Notes under the pieces: generated by a model
The model's input: the letters and a program-made list of their open reading frames with translations, nothing else
Told to the model about the DNA's origin: nothing
The model's database searches: none
Shown here: positions 1-8,179 of the stretch, piece after piece
Layout of the letters: the number at the start of each line of letters is the position of its first letter
Numbering within the stretch: position 1 is the first letter of the stretch
DNA from: Pseudomonas sp. W4I3
GTDB lineage: Bacteria > Pseudomonadota > Gammaproteobacteria > Pseudomonadales > Pseudomonadaceae
Assembly: GCF_030816195.1 (NCBI RefSeq)
Contig: NZ_JAUSXS010000001.1
Coordinates: forward strand, 2,193,501-2,257,500
Reading direction: 5' to 3'
Length of the DNA stretch: 64,000 bases
Program-made: the position numbers and the translations under genes

Positions 1-445
1 GTTCGATCACCCGCACCTGTGGCTGGTTGATCTGTTCGACGCTCTGGTAGCGCTGCACATCAGCGCAGCGCACCAGCGGGATCTTGCCGTCGACACCCAG
101 TGGCTCGCTGAAGAAGGCTTTCTTCTGGCGTTCCAGCGACACCGAAATTCCGCCCACGGCAATGTCGCAGCGCTGCGCAAGAAAATCCGGCATCAGGGTT
201 TTCCAGGTGGTGGGCACCCAGGTAATCGTCGCGTTGAGGCTCTTGGCCAGGGACTCGGCCATGGCGATGTCGATGCCTTGATAGCGGCCATCGGCACGCA
301 GCGAGGTGTAAGGCATGTAGTCGCCGGTGGTGCACACGGTCAGCGTGCCGCGCTGAACAACTTCATCAAGGCGTGACGGGCTGGGATCGGCCAGGGCGGC
401 GGTTGCCACGCTCGCCAATACACACAGGGCTAGAGGAGCTTTCAT
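1..445 (-). CDS. Periplasmic substrate-binding protein, PheC (cyclohexadienyl dehydratase)-like, partial
   Basis: The gene runs off the left edge, so only the first 148 residues are visible. The start at 445 has an AAGGAC ribosome site. Residues 1-19 form a signal peptide ending in ALA before DPS. The mature part begins with the solute-binding pattern RLDEVVQRGTLTVCTTGDYMP, followed by YQGIDIAMAESLAKSL and DIAVGGISVSLERQKKAFFS. This is a periplasmic amino-acid-binding (SBP_bac_3) fold. The spacing and wording, especially the GISVSLERQ stretch and the later QINQP, resemble periplasmic cyclohexadienyl dehydratase PheC, which converts arogenate or prephenate. An ordinary amino-acid-binding protein is the alternative, because the C-terminal half is missing. 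Confidence 0.8.
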   Translation of the reverse strand, partial: MKAPLALCVLASVATAALADPSPSRLDEVVQRGTLTVCTTGDYMPYTSLRADGRYQGIDIAMAESLAKSLNATITWVPTTWKTLMPDFLAQRCDIAVGGISVSLERQKKAFFSEPLGVDGKIPLVRCADVQRYQSVEQINQPQVRVIE

Positions 446-634
446 GCGGTCGAGTCCTTGGGGCAGGTCGGGCGGTCATTATTTCCAGCGCCGGGCAGGG
501 TGGCAAGGCACAACCCACAGCGTTGCGGATTATCAACAACATGCACCGAAGGGCTTTCGACCTTTTTTTCACGTTGCAGTGGTTAAGCTGCGGATCAAGG
601 TCGTTCACTTCCGTTATATCCACATGAGCCCGCG

Positions 635-1234
635 ATGTCGTCACAACCTCCATCCACCATCGAGACCGAATTCACCGAACGCTATGACCGTGAGCATGCC
701 AGGGTCTGCGGTGACACACGTCCGCCTCGGCTGTTGCAGCGCCTGGGCGCGTGGCGCGATGCACGGTTGGTGCGCCATGCGTTGAAGGTCGCCGGGGAGC
801 CGGGCTTGATCCTGGACCTGGCTTGCGGCTCCGGGCGGTTCTGGCCGGTGCTGGGTGAACACGTCAATCGTGTAATCCTGGCGTCGGACCATTCCCAGGA
901 AATGCTCGACCATGCCCGCACCCATCATCCGGCGGCTTTGCTCAAACGCGTCAAGACGTTTCCCGGTTCGGCATTTTCCATCGGCCTCTCGGCGAACGCG
1001 GTGGATTGCATCTTCTGCCTGGAGTTGTTTCGCCATGTGCCAAGCACTGAGGTGCGCCTGGCGTTGCTGCGTGAATTTCACCGCGTGAGTCGTGACACCG
1101 TGATTGTCTCCGTGGACTCGCGCACCCCGGTTGAGGATGAGTTTCGCCAGGCCGGCTTCAAAGTGTTGAATCGCCAGGAGTTCATGCCGGGCTCCACGCT
1201 GTGGTGTGTGTATGTCCTACGTAAGAAGGGATAA
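635..1234 (+). CDS. Class I SAM-dependent methyltransferase
   Basis: A 199-residue cytoplasmic protein. Motif I of class I methyltransferases is clear near residues 58-70 (ILDLACGSGRFW), followed by the acidic strand end ILASDHSQEML, where D binds the SAM ribose. A later DCIFCLELFRHV segment matches motif IV/post-motif, and the C-terminus ends in beta-strand-like LWCVYVLRKK. The substrate cannot be told from the sequence. It stands alone between the divergent PheC-like gene and rnd, with 122 bases to the rnd start. Confidence 0.82.
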   Translation: MSSQPPSTIETEFTERYDREHARVCGDTRPPRLLQRLGAWRDARLVRHALKVAGEPGLILDLACGSGRFWPVLGEHVNRVILASDHSQEMLDHARTHHPAALLKRVKTFPGSAFSIGLSANAVDCIFCLELFRHVPSTEVRLALLREFHRVSRDTVIVSVDSRTPVEDEFRQAGFKVLNRQEFMPGSTLWCVYVLRKKG

Positions 1235-1356
1235 CTCCCGCTTGTCGGACTATTCTTTATCTCCTGCCTGAGTTTTCATGGTTGCCTGTGCACTGCGGAT
1301 GCTCGCAAGTCCCTTTCGCGATATATACTGCGCGCCATTCTTCAAGGGAGAGCCGT

Positions 1357-2490
1357 GTGGCCATCGATATTCACTGGATCTGCGACAACGATAGCCTCGG
1401 CCAGCATTGCGCCGAATGGCAGCAGTTGCCATTCGTCGCCCTCGACACCGAATTCATGCGGGTCGACACCTTCTATCCCATTGCCGGGCTGATCCAGATC
1501 GGTGATGGCGTGCGCGCTTACCTGATCGATCCCCTGACCATCGACAACTGGCAACCCTTGGCCGCCTTGCTGGAAAATCCGGCGGTGATCAAGGTGGTGC
1601 ACGCCTGCAGCGAAGACCTGGAAGTGCTGTTGCGCCTGACCGGCAGCCTGCCGGTGCCGTTGTTCGACACCCAATTGGCGGCGGCTTACCTGAACCTGGG
1701 TTTCTCCATGGGTTACTCGCGCCTGGTGCAAGCGGTGCTCGACATCGACTTGCCCAAGGGCGAGACGCGCTCTGACTGGCTGCAGCGGCCCTTGTCCGAA
1801 ACCCAGGTGAGCTACGCCGCCGAAGACGCTGTGCACCTGGCCGAGGTGTATATCCGCCTGCGCCCGCGTTTGTCGGATGACAAGTACGCCTGGGTGCTGG
1901 AAGACGGTGCCGAACTGGTGGCCAACCTGCGTCGCGAAGTCGACCCGTATGAGGTGTACCGCGACGCCAAGCTGGCCTGGAAACTGTCCCGCGCCCAGCT
2001 CGCCGTGCTGCGTGAACTGTGCGCCTGGCGTGAGCAGCAGGCCCGTGCCCGCGACCTGCCGCGCAACCGCATCATCCGTGAACACTCGTTATGGCCCCTG
2101 GCCAAATCCCAGCCGGATAACCTCGCCGCCCTGGGCAAGATCGAAGACATGCACCCGCGCACCGTCCGTCAGGATGGCCAGTTCCTGCTGGACCTGATCA
2201 AGCGTGCGGGCAGCGTGTCCATGGACCAATGGCCACCTGCCGTGCCTGAACCGCTGCCGGTCGACGCCGCTGCGCTGATCAAGCAACTGCGGGCCCTGGG
2301 CCAGGCCGAAGCCGAACGCCTGGACATGGCGCCGGAATTGATGCTGCGCAAGAAAACCCTCGAAGCCCTGGTTAAAAGCGGCTACCCCGATGGGCCTTAC
2401 CAATTGCCAGACTCGCTGCGTGGCTGGCGCCGCGAGTTGATGGGCCAGGCGCTGCTCGACAGCCTGGCCACTGCCGGAGAACAGCCTTGA
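1357..2490 (+). CDS. rnd: Ribonuclease D
   Basis: 3'-5' exoribonuclease that trims tRNA precursors and other small RNAs. The start chosen is GTG at 1357, preceded by AAGGGAGA; it gives 377 residues beginning MAIDIHW, the usual length. An upstream in-frame ATG at 1282 would add 25 unlike residues. DEDD-family exonuclease residues are visible: ALDTEF near D30/E32, the [10 protein letters not shown] motif, and [13 protein letters not shown]. The C-terminal half carries an HRDC domain (LREQ-type helices around [16 protein letters not shown]). The stop overlaps the start of the YcgL gene by four bases, so the two are co-transcribed and translationally coupled. Confidence 0.95.
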   Translation: MAIDIHWICDNDSLGQHCAEWQQLPFVALDTEFMRVDTFYPIAGLIQIGDGVRAYLIDPLTIDNWQPLAALLENPAVIKVVHACSEDLEVLLRLTGSLPVPLFDTQLAAAYLNLGFSMGYSRLVQAVLDIDLPKGETRSDWLQRPLSETQVSYAAEDAVHLAEVYIRLRPRLSDDKYAWVLEDGAELVANLRREVDPYEVYRDAKLAWKLSRAQLAVLRELCAWREQQARARDLPRNRIIREHSLWPLAKSQPDNLAALGKIEDMHPRTVRQDGQFLLDLIKRAGSVSMDQWPPAVPEPLPVDAAALIKQLRALGQAEAERLDMAPELMLRKKTLEALVKSGYPDGPYQLPDSLRGWRRELMGQALLDSLATAGEQP

Positions 2491-2780
2491 AACGTATCTG
2501 CTCCATTTATCGCAGCCTGAAAAAAGACGGCATGTACCTTTACGTCCTCAAAAGTGACGCCTTGGAGCGGGTGCCGGAGCCGCTGATGGCTGCCTTCGGC
2601 AAGCCGCATCATGCGTTCGATATGGTGCTGACACCGGAGCGCAAGCTGTCGCGCGAAGACATCGCCGTGGTCCTGGAAAACCTCGACAAGCAGGGCTACC
2701 ACCTGCAGATGCCACCGGCCGAGGACGAGTACATCGAACACTTGCCCGAAGAACTGCTGCGCCGCAACGACCCGATGTGA
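2487..2780 (+). CDS. YcgL domain-containing protein
   Basis: A 97-residue protein with the YcgL/DUF709 pattern: [19 protein letters not shown] at the N-terminus, then [19 protein letters not shown] and a C-terminal GYHLQMPP. It starts with TTG at 2487 inside the rnd stop region (TTGA overlap). The family is conserved next to rnd in gammaproteobacteria, but its biochemical role is not firmly known; the coupling suggests a link to RNA turnover. Confidence 0.9.
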   Translation: MKRICSIYRSLKKDGMYLYVLKSDALERVPEPLMAAFGKPHHAFDMVLTPERKLSREDIAVVLENLDKQGYHLQMPPAEDEYIEHLPEELLRRNDPM

Positions 2781-2888
2781 TCGGTGGGTGCCCGGTGCCG
2801 GGCACAGTCTTCAACGCAATCGTAATGAGTTGGCGGTGGCCGTAAGGATGCGGGCGGCCGTCTGCACTGTTTTTGAAAGGTTTGAACC

Positions 2889-3821
2889 ATGCGTGTTCTG
2901 ATTGCTGAACAGGATCACCCGCTCTACGCCCAACTGCTTCGCGACGCCGCACCGGACCTTGAGGTGCTGACCAGCGGCGACTCGGCCGAACTGTCGCGCC
3001 TGGCCGCCGATTGCCCGGTGTGGCTGGGTCAGCCGGACCTGCTCGCGACGCTGTTGCGCCAGGGCCATCACCCGCAATGGTTGCAATCGACCTGGGCCGG
3101 CATTACACCGCTGCTGGCCGAGGGCCTGCCGCGTGATTATCGTCTGACCCGCGCGGTCGGCATCTTTGGCCAGGTCATGGCCGAATTCGTCCTGACCTAC
3201 ATGCTCGGCCACGAACGTGAAGTGCTGGCGCGGCTGGTCAGCCAGGTTGAGCGCAAGTGGGACAACCGCATGGGCCAGAGCCTGGCGGGGCGCAAGGTGC
3301 TGGTGGTGGGTACCGGCGATATCGGCCAGAGTGTGGCGCAGTTTCTGCTGCCGTTTGGCGTAAAGCTGTACGGCATTGCCAGCACTGCTCGCGAGCAGGC
3401 GCCATTTATCGAAGTTGCCGGGCTCGACCAATTGGGCCGGCTGGTGGGCGAGGTGGATTATGTGGTCAACCTGCTACCCAACACGCCGGAAACCCACGAT
3501 CTGTACGACGCTGCGCTGTTCAAGCAATTCAAGCCGACCGGGTTGTTTATCAACGTCGGGCGCGGCGTGGCGGTGGTCGATGCCGACTTGGTCGAGGCGC
3601 TGAAAGAAGGGCACCTGGCCGGTGCGGTGATCGACGTATGCCGCCAGGAGCCGCTGCCGCAGCGTCACCCGTTCTGGACCGCGTGGGGCTTGTTGTTGAC
3701 AGGGCACAGCTCGGCGCCGACCTCGCCGTCGATGATGGTGGAGTTGTTCGTGCAGAACGTACGTGCGTACCAGGCTAAACAAGCCCTGCGCGGGGAAGTG
3801 GATTTCGAGCGCGGCTACTGA
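2889..3821 (+). CDS. D-2-hydroxyacid dehydrogenase (GhrA-like)
   Basis: A 310-residue NAD(P)-dependent oxidoreductase that probably reduces glyoxylate, hydroxypyruvate or related 2-oxoacids. The Rossmann motif VVGTGDIGQSVAQ sits near residue 140. The signature NVGRGVAVVDADLVEAL follows near residue 220, with the catalytic Arg in or near this stretch. The acid and His appear as CRQEPLPQRHPFW. The start at 2889 has AAAGGTTTG upstream. It ends just before a REPIN and is probably a single-gene unit. Exact substrate is inference from the family. Confidence 0.87.
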   Translation: MRVLIAEQDHPLYAQLLRDAAPDLEVLTSGDSAELSRLAADCPVWLGQPDLLATLLRQGHHPQWLQSTWAGITPLLAEGLPRDYRLTRAVGIFGQVMAEFVLTYMLGHEREVLARLVSQVERKWDNRMGQSLAGRKVLVVGTGDIGQSVAQFLLPFGVKLYGIASTAREQAPFIEVAGLDQLGRLVGEVDYVVNLLPNTPETHDLYDAALFKQFKPTGLFINVGRGVAVVDADLVEALKEGHLAGAVIDVCRQEPLPQRHPFWTAWGLLLTGHSSAPTSPSMMVELFVQNVRAYQAKQALRGEVDFERGY

Positions 3822-3843
3822 TACGAACGCGGGCGTGGACAAA

Positions 3844-3935
3844 ATGTGGGAGGGGGCTTGCCCCCGATAGCAGTGTGTCAGTCAATGCATAAGTTGGCTG
3901 ATCCACCGCAATCGGGGGCAAGCCCCCTCCCACAT
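3844..3935. repeat. REPIN (GGGGGCTTGC family, head-to-head pair)
   Basis: Two inverted copies of a REP sequence, atgtgggagggggcttgc and its reverse complement, flank a short variable spacer. The outer arms can pair into one long hairpin. It lies between the convergent hydroxyacid dehydrogenase and nitroreductase genes, where it may also act as a transcription end. Confidence 0.9.
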
Positions 3936-3951
3936 GGGTTCTGCGCATAAC

Positions 3952-4536
3952 TTAGAGAGTGAAGTCGCCTTCCGAGACCAGCTCGCTCAGCGGCTTGCGC
4001 GGGCTCGGCACCTCGCGGCCCTGCAGGTACTCCGGCAGGGTCGACTTGTCGCCCAGCTTGCCGATGGCCACGGCGGCATGCAGTGCATAACCTTGCGGAA
4101 TCTTCAGCTCTTTGCGGGTCAGTTCCTGATCGAAGCCGGCCATGCCGTGGGTGTGCCAGCCGCTCAGGCTGGCTTGCAGCGCCAGGTGGCCCCAGGCCGA
4201 ACCGGTGTCGAAGGTGTGCCACAGGGCAGGGGTTTCTTCCGTGGCGCCGGGGGCGATGAAGTCGGTTTTCGAGGCGATGATCACCAGCGCCGACGCATGC
4301 TGCGCCCAGCCCCGATTGAACTCGTTCAGCAGGCCCAGAAAACGCTCCCAATCCGGCGTATCGCGACGGGCGTAGAGAAAGCGCCACGGCTGCGAGTTGT
4401 AGGCCGAAGGTGCCCAGCGCGCAGCTTCGAAGAAGCTCAGCAGGGTGTCCTGGGAGATGTTCTCGCCCGTAAAGGCGCGAGGCGACCAGCGGTCGGTGAA
4501 CTGGGTATGGATCGGATAGTCGGCAACACGTGTCAT
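3952..4536 (-). CDS. Nitroreductase family protein
   Basis: A 194-residue FMN-dependent nitroreductase-like enzyme. The start at 4536 is preceded by AGGA at good spacing; a longer reading frame to 4566 lacks a ribosome site. The family's N-terminal pattern is clear: DRWSPRAFTGENISQDTL followed by FFEAARWAPSAYNSQPWRF, which contacts FMN. GSAWGHLALQASLSGW and a final AIGKLGD segment complete the fold. Such proteins reduce quinones, nitro-compounds or flavins with NAD(P)H; the natural substrate is not evident. Divergent from the YcgN gene at 4690. Confidence 0.88.
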   Translation of the reverse strand: MTRVADYPIHTQFTDRWSPRAFTGENISQDTLLSFFEAARWAPSAYNSQPWRFLYARRDTPDWERFLGLLNEFNRGWAQHASALVIIASKTDFIAPGATEETPALWHTFDTGSAWGHLALQASLSGWHTHGMAGFDQELTRKELKIPQGYALHAAVAIGKLGDKSTLPEYLQGREVPSPRKPLSELVSEGDFTL

Positions 4537-4689
4537 AAGCAGTTCCTGATCGTCAATTCGGCGCACAAAACTACTGCGCCGCCACTAGGCTGACAAGTGT
4601 TGTTACACCGCCAGTCGTAAGCGCTTGGCCCCAGAAGCCTTGGGCACTAGACTGGCGGCCTTTCCACCTACCGATACTGATGCAGAGCC

Positions 4690-5139
4690 ATGGCCGCCAA
4701 AGTCGAACCTTTCTGGATACGCAAAACCCTCGAACACCTCGACCAGGAGGAATGGGAGTCGTTGTGCGACGGATGTGGCCTGTGCTGCCTGCAAAAGCTT
4801 GAGGATGAAGACGACAACAGCGTCTATTACACGCGCATCGCCTGCAAACTGCTGGACCTGAAAACCTGCCAGTGCACTGACTATCCCAATCGCCGCGCGT
4901 CGGTGCCGGACTGTATCCAGCTCACGCCGGGGCAGGCCGACCAGTTCAAGTGGCTGCCGCCCACCTGCGGCTACCGCCTGGTCAGCGAGCGCAAGGATTT
5001 GCCACTGTGGCACCACCTGGTCTGCGGCGACCGCGACGCCGTGCACCACGAACGCATTTCCCAGTCCGGGCGCATGCTCAGTGAAGGCAGCGTGCCAGAG
5101 GACGACTGGGAGGATTACCTGATCTTCCGCGCGGGTTGA
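4690..5139 (+). CDS. YcgN family cysteine-cluster protein
   Basis: A 149-residue protein of the UPF0260/YcgN type. It carries [16 protein letters not shown] near residue 30 and [17 protein letters not shown] near residue 60, the Cys-rich pattern also found in CxxCxxCC proteins thought to hold metal or an iron-sulphur cluster. No signal peptide is visible. It is followed after 13 bases by an exported protein with a strong ribosome site, so the two may share a transcript. Function is unknown. Confidence 0.9.
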   Translation: MAAKVEPFWIRKTLEHLDQEEWESLCDGCGLCCLQKLEDEDDNSVYYTRIACKLLDLKTCQCTDYPNRRASVPDCIQLTPGQADQFKWLPPTCGYRLVSERKDLPLWHHLVCGDRDAVHHERISQSGRMLSEGSVPEDDWEDYLIFRAG

Positions 5140-5152
5140 ACAAGGAGTGCGT

Positions 5153-6373
5153 ATGAGGGTGCAATTCAAGCTGGCGACCTGTGCCCTGTTGCTGGCGCTG
5201 AGCATGCCGGCATGGAGCGCCAGGAAAGTCGACCTGGATTACCACGTCAAACTCCTGCCCCAGAGCGATCAGGCCGAAGTGCGCGTGAGCCTGTCCCAGG
5301 GTTCGGCGGTGCGCAGCCTGGATTTTGACCTGGGCCGCGACGGCGACTACAGCGACTTCAAGGCCGATGGGCAATGGAAGGTCAGTGGCCATCGTGGTCA
5401 TTGGCAACCCAGCGCCGACAAGGCCAGCCTGAGCTACCGCGTACGCCTGACCCATGGGCACAAACCGGGCGTCTTCGAGGCGCGGATGACGCCGGGCTGG
5501 GCGCTGTTTCGTGGCGACGACCTGGTACCCACCGCACGGCTGGACCAGCAGGACGGCGTCGAGCTGGTCTCGCGGTTGATGTTCGAACTGCCGCCGGGTT
5601 GGAAAAGCATCGAAACCGCCTGGCCGCGTATCGGCAAGAACCGATTCCGCATCGACAACGTGTCCCGCCTGTTCGACCGCCCCACCGGCTGGATGCTCGC
5701 GGGTAACCTGGGCAGCCGCCGCATGCGCCTGGGGGAAACCGACGTCACCGTGACCTCGCCCAAGGGCCAGGGCATGCGGCGCATGGATGTGCTGACGCTG
5801 TTGACCTTCGTGTGGCCGCAAGTGGAGGCCGCGTTCCCGCGCCACCCGGCCAAGTTGCTGGTAGTGGGCGCCAGCGATCCGATGCGCCGTGGCGCATTTG
5901 CCGCGCGTGACTCGATCTACCTCAACAGCCGCACGCCGCTGGTCAGCGAAGACGGCAGCAGCCCGTTGATCCGCGAAGTGGTACAGGCGATCGCCCGCTT
6001 CAATGACCACGACACCAGTGACTGGATCAGCGAAGGCCTGGCCGAGTACTACGCCATCGAGCTGGTACGCCGCGCCGGAGGAATCACCGATGAGCGGTAT
6101 CAGGCGATACAGGCGCGCTTGGCCAGGGAGGGCAAGGACGTGACCAGCCTGCGCGGAGAACGCGTGAGCGGTGCGGCGGTGGCACGCGCGGTGGTGGTGT
6201 TGCAGGAGCTGGACCAGGAGATCCGCCTGAAAACCCACAACAAGCGCTCGCTGGATGATCTGGCGCAAGCAGTGATGCGTGACGACAGCATCACGACAAC
6301 AGCGTTTGTGCAGTTGGCCGAGAACATCATCGGCGAGTCATCGGTGGTACTGGATTCCAGATTATTACGCTGA
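5153..6373 (+). CDS. Exported gluzincin-like protein with degenerate active site
   Basis: The start is ATG 5153 with AAGGAG five bases before it; a GTG two codons earlier lies inside the ribosome site. Residues 1-22 are a signal peptide (LALSMPAWSA). The protein is 406 residues. The C-terminal half has the layout of M1/M61-type metallopeptidases: PAKLLVVGASDPMRRGA, then REVVQAIARFNDH and, at the usual distance, DWISEGLAEYYAIEL. In active enzymes the first helix holds HExxH; here it reads REVVQ, so both zinc histidines are replaced while the second motif (EGLAEYYA) is kept. It is therefore likely a non-catalytic relative, acting in the periplasm. The role is not known. Confidence 0.75.
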   Translation: MRVQFKLATCALLLALSMPAWSARKVDLDYHVKLLPQSDQAEVRVSLSQGSAVRSLDFDLGRDGDYSDFKADGQWKVSGHRGHWQPSADKASLSYRVRLTHGHKPGVFEARMTPGWALFRGDDLVPTARLDQQDGVELVSRLMFELPPGWKSIETAWPRIGKNRFRIDNVSRLFDRPTGWMLAGNLGSRRMRLGETDVTVTSPKGQGMRRMDVLTLLTFVWPQVEAAFPRHPAKLLVVGASDPMRRGAFAARDSIYLNSRTPLVSEDGSSPLIREVVQAIARFNDHDTSDWISEGLAEYYAIELVRRAGGITDERYQAIQARLAREGKDVTSLRGERVSGAAVARAVVVLQELDQEIRLKTHNKRSLDDLAQAVMRDDSITTTAFVQLAENIIGESSVVLDSRLLR

Positions 6374-6396
6374 ATCCCGGCCATCCACATAGCAAA

Positions 6397-6487
6397 ATGT
6401 GGGAGGGGGCTTGCCCCCGATCGCGATGGGTCAGCTAGAAACAGGCTAGCTGGCACTCTGCTATCGGGAGCAAGCCCCCTCCCACAT
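6397..6487. repeat. REPIN (GGGGGCTTGC family)
   Basis: Inverted pair of the 5' GTGGGAGGGGGCTTGC REP, with second arm ending cccctcccacat. It fills the space between two convergent genes (exported gluzincin-like protein and DUF2892-like protein). Confidence 0.9.
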
Positions 6488-6516
6488 TTGGATCTTCAAT
6501 AGGCCGCAAACGTGGG

Positions 6517-6867
6517 TTAACCCGCAGTTTTCGTGACCTTCTCAGCCGCCACTTCGGCCTTGGTCTTCAGGTTTTTCAGTTCCGCGCCGGCCTGCTCAAT
6601 CTTCGTGCGCACGCTGTTCATTTCCTGGCGACCGTGCTCCAGCTTGTCCTTCATCGAGCAGTGTCCGGTGAAACCACGGACCAGCGCCATGCCGCCGATT
6701 GCCACTTGAATCAGTCCGAAAAGCCCGCCACGACGCAGGCCTTTGCCGGCCATTATCGCCCCACCGGCCACCGAGCCGATGCGTTCCCAGCCGTGCACGT
6801 TCTGTGTGCGTAAGGCTGCAGGCTGCTGATGTTCGATGATAGGTCGCAGGGTTTGGCTGTCGCTCAT
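6517..6867 (-). CDS. DUF2892-like small membrane protein
   Basis: A 116-residue protein starting at 6867 after GGAGACGG. Residues 26-66 hold ERIGSVAGGAIMAGKGLRRG and GLFGLIQVAIGGMALVRGFTGHCS, a pair of short hydrophobic segments as in DUF2892/YgaP-type inner-membrane proteins. The C-terminal 50 residues are charged and heptad-like (KDKLEHGRQEMNSVRTKIEQ), suggesting a coiled coil. No catalytic motif is present. Function unknown. Confidence 0.75.
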   Translation of the reverse strand: MSDSQTLRPIIEHQQPAALRTQNVHGWERIGSVAGGAIMAGKGLRRGGLFGLIQVAIGGMALVRGFTGHCSMKDKLEHGRQEMNSVRTKIEQAGAELKNLKTKAEVAAEKVTKTAG

Positions 6868-6936
6868 GATCCGTCTCCAACAAAGGGGCAAGTGTAAGTA
6901 GCTGACTGTTCCCGAGCGCTGGATGTTCCCGATATT

Positions 6937-7404
6937 TCAGTATTTGGGGCCCGAGCGGGTGTTGTTGCCCTTGGCCAGGCGGTCGTAGAGCACCACGTTG
7001 ACCGTGGCGGCGAGGTTCATGCAGCCGGTGGTCGGAATGTAAACCACGTCTTCGCACCAGTCGCGGATCTCTTTATCCAGCGAGCCGTCTTCCGGGCCGA
7101 AGATATACAGCGCGCGGTCGGGGTGGGTGTATTCGGGCAGCGGGCGGGCGCCTTCCACCAGCTCCACCGCGACAGGGATGCAGCCCAGGGGCAGGATTTT
7201 CTTCAGGTCATCAATGCCGATCAGCGGAATATCGTGATGAACCTTCTTGGTGTCGGTGATGAAATCCCGCGCGCGCTCGTAACGCACGCCGGTATAGAAC
7301 ACCGAAGCCACGCCGTAGCAGCCGGCGGCGCGCATCACCGAACCGACGTTTTCAGGGGATTTGGGGTTATACAGACCGATGCAGCTGTAGCGTTTATTGC
7401 CCAC
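6937..7404 (-). CDS. SPOUT-class RNA 2'-O-methyltransferase (TrmH family)
   Basis: A 155-residue protein with a GTG start at 7404. It has the three SpoU motifs: NPKSPENVGSVMRAAGCYG at residues 13-31, YIFGPEDGSL near residue 99 and IPTTGCMNLAATVNVVLYDR near residue 123, which forms the SAM-binding trefoil knot. It lacks an extra RNA-binding domain. Members methylate riboses in tRNA or rRNA; the target nucleotide cannot be read from the sequence. Confidence 0.88.
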   Translation of the reverse strand: MGNKRYSCIGLYNPKSPENVGSVMRAAGCYGVASVFYTGVRYERARDFITDTKKVHHDIPLIGIDDLKKILPLGCIPVAVELVEGARPLPEYTHPDRALYIFGPEDGSLDKEIRDWCEDVVYIPTTGCMNLAATVNVVLYDRLAKGNNTRSGPKY

Positions 7405-7472
7405 GGGGAAAGGTGCCTTGGAGAAAAGCCGCGATTATACGGCCTTGGGGCATCGTGGTGCTGGGTCGATCG

Positions 7473-7547
7473 CTATCGGGAGCAAGCCCCCTCCCACATT
7501 TGACTGTATTCACAAATCATAATGTGGGACGGGGGCTTGCTCCCGAT
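7473..7547. repeat. REP pair, outward-facing arrangement
   Basis: Two REP copies in the opposite order to the usual REPIN: ctatcgggagcaagcccc comes first and gtgggacgggggcttgc second, separated by about 25 bases. One arm carries an extra C (gggacggggg). It lies between two minus-strand genes. Confidence 0.85.
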
Positions 7548-7572
7548 GAGGCCAGAACGGGCAACAAAATTC

Positions 7573-7947
7573 TCAGTTGTCTTTCTTCATCAACCCCGCC
7601 AACGCCGCAAACGGGTTGTGCGTTGCCTTTGCAATCGTCGGGCTGCTGGTGGAGCCTTCGCCGAAATACTGCTGGTCGGTATAGCGCGAGTGCTCGTTGT
7701 CATGGCAGTACAGGCAGAGCAATTCCCAGTTGGAGCCGTCCTGGGGGTTGTCGTCATGATTATGGTTGCGGTGATGCACGGTCAGTTCGCTCAGGCGCTT
7801 GCCGGCGAACTCACGGGCGCAGCGGCCGCACACATGGGGGTACATTTTCAGGGCTTTGTCGCGGTAGCCCATTTCCCGGTCGCGCTGGGCATCGGCGAGG
7901 ATGCGGTCCAGCTTGGCGGTGTGGGAGGGCGGGTTGGTCGAGCTCAT
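7573..7947 (-). CDS. YajD family HNH nuclease
   Basis: A 124-residue protein. The ATG at 7947 sits five bases after AGGAG; an adjacent ATG at 7950 is only two bases away, so 7947 is preferred. The zinc/HNH core is visible: HVCGRCAREF, then LTVHHRNHNHDDNP and LLCLYCHDNEHSR, giving two CxxC knuckles and the HH...N...H nuclease residues. It matches E. coli YajD in layout. Such stand-alone HNH proteins are presumed DNA endonucleases, role unknown. Confidence 0.88.
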   Translation of the reverse strand: MSSTNPPSHTAKLDRILADAQRDREMGYRDKALKMYPHVCGRCAREFAGKRLSELTVHHRNHNHDDNPQDGSNWELLCLYCHDNEHSRYTDQQYFGEGSTSSPTIAKATHNPFAALAGLMKKDN

Positions 7948-7991
7948 CATGGCTCCTGGCTGTTTGGTGGTTCACGGATAGCGTTGATTCT

Positions 7992-8024
7992 AGCCGCAGA
8001 CCGCTCACTTGGCTGCGGCTTTTT
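7992..8024 (+). terminator. Terminator-like hairpin upstream of the CheD-like gene
   Basis: AGCCGCAG (7992-7999) pairs with CTGCGGCT (8013-8020), followed by five T residues on the plus strand. No plus-strand gene ends just before it, so it may be a leader attenuator for the following gene, end an unrecognised short transcript, or be part of the yajD 5' leader on the other strand. Confidence 0.4.
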
Positions 8025-8179
8025 AACCCAGGTTTTGTCAAACCATGGCTACCCAGCACACGGTCACGCTGCGTCCCCGACACATTATGTACACCAATAC
8101 CTGGGGGAGCGCGGCGGACAGCATTCGAGCCTTGTGTAACATCGCTTGCTCCAATTCATCGGACCGCAGAGGCGCGAAT

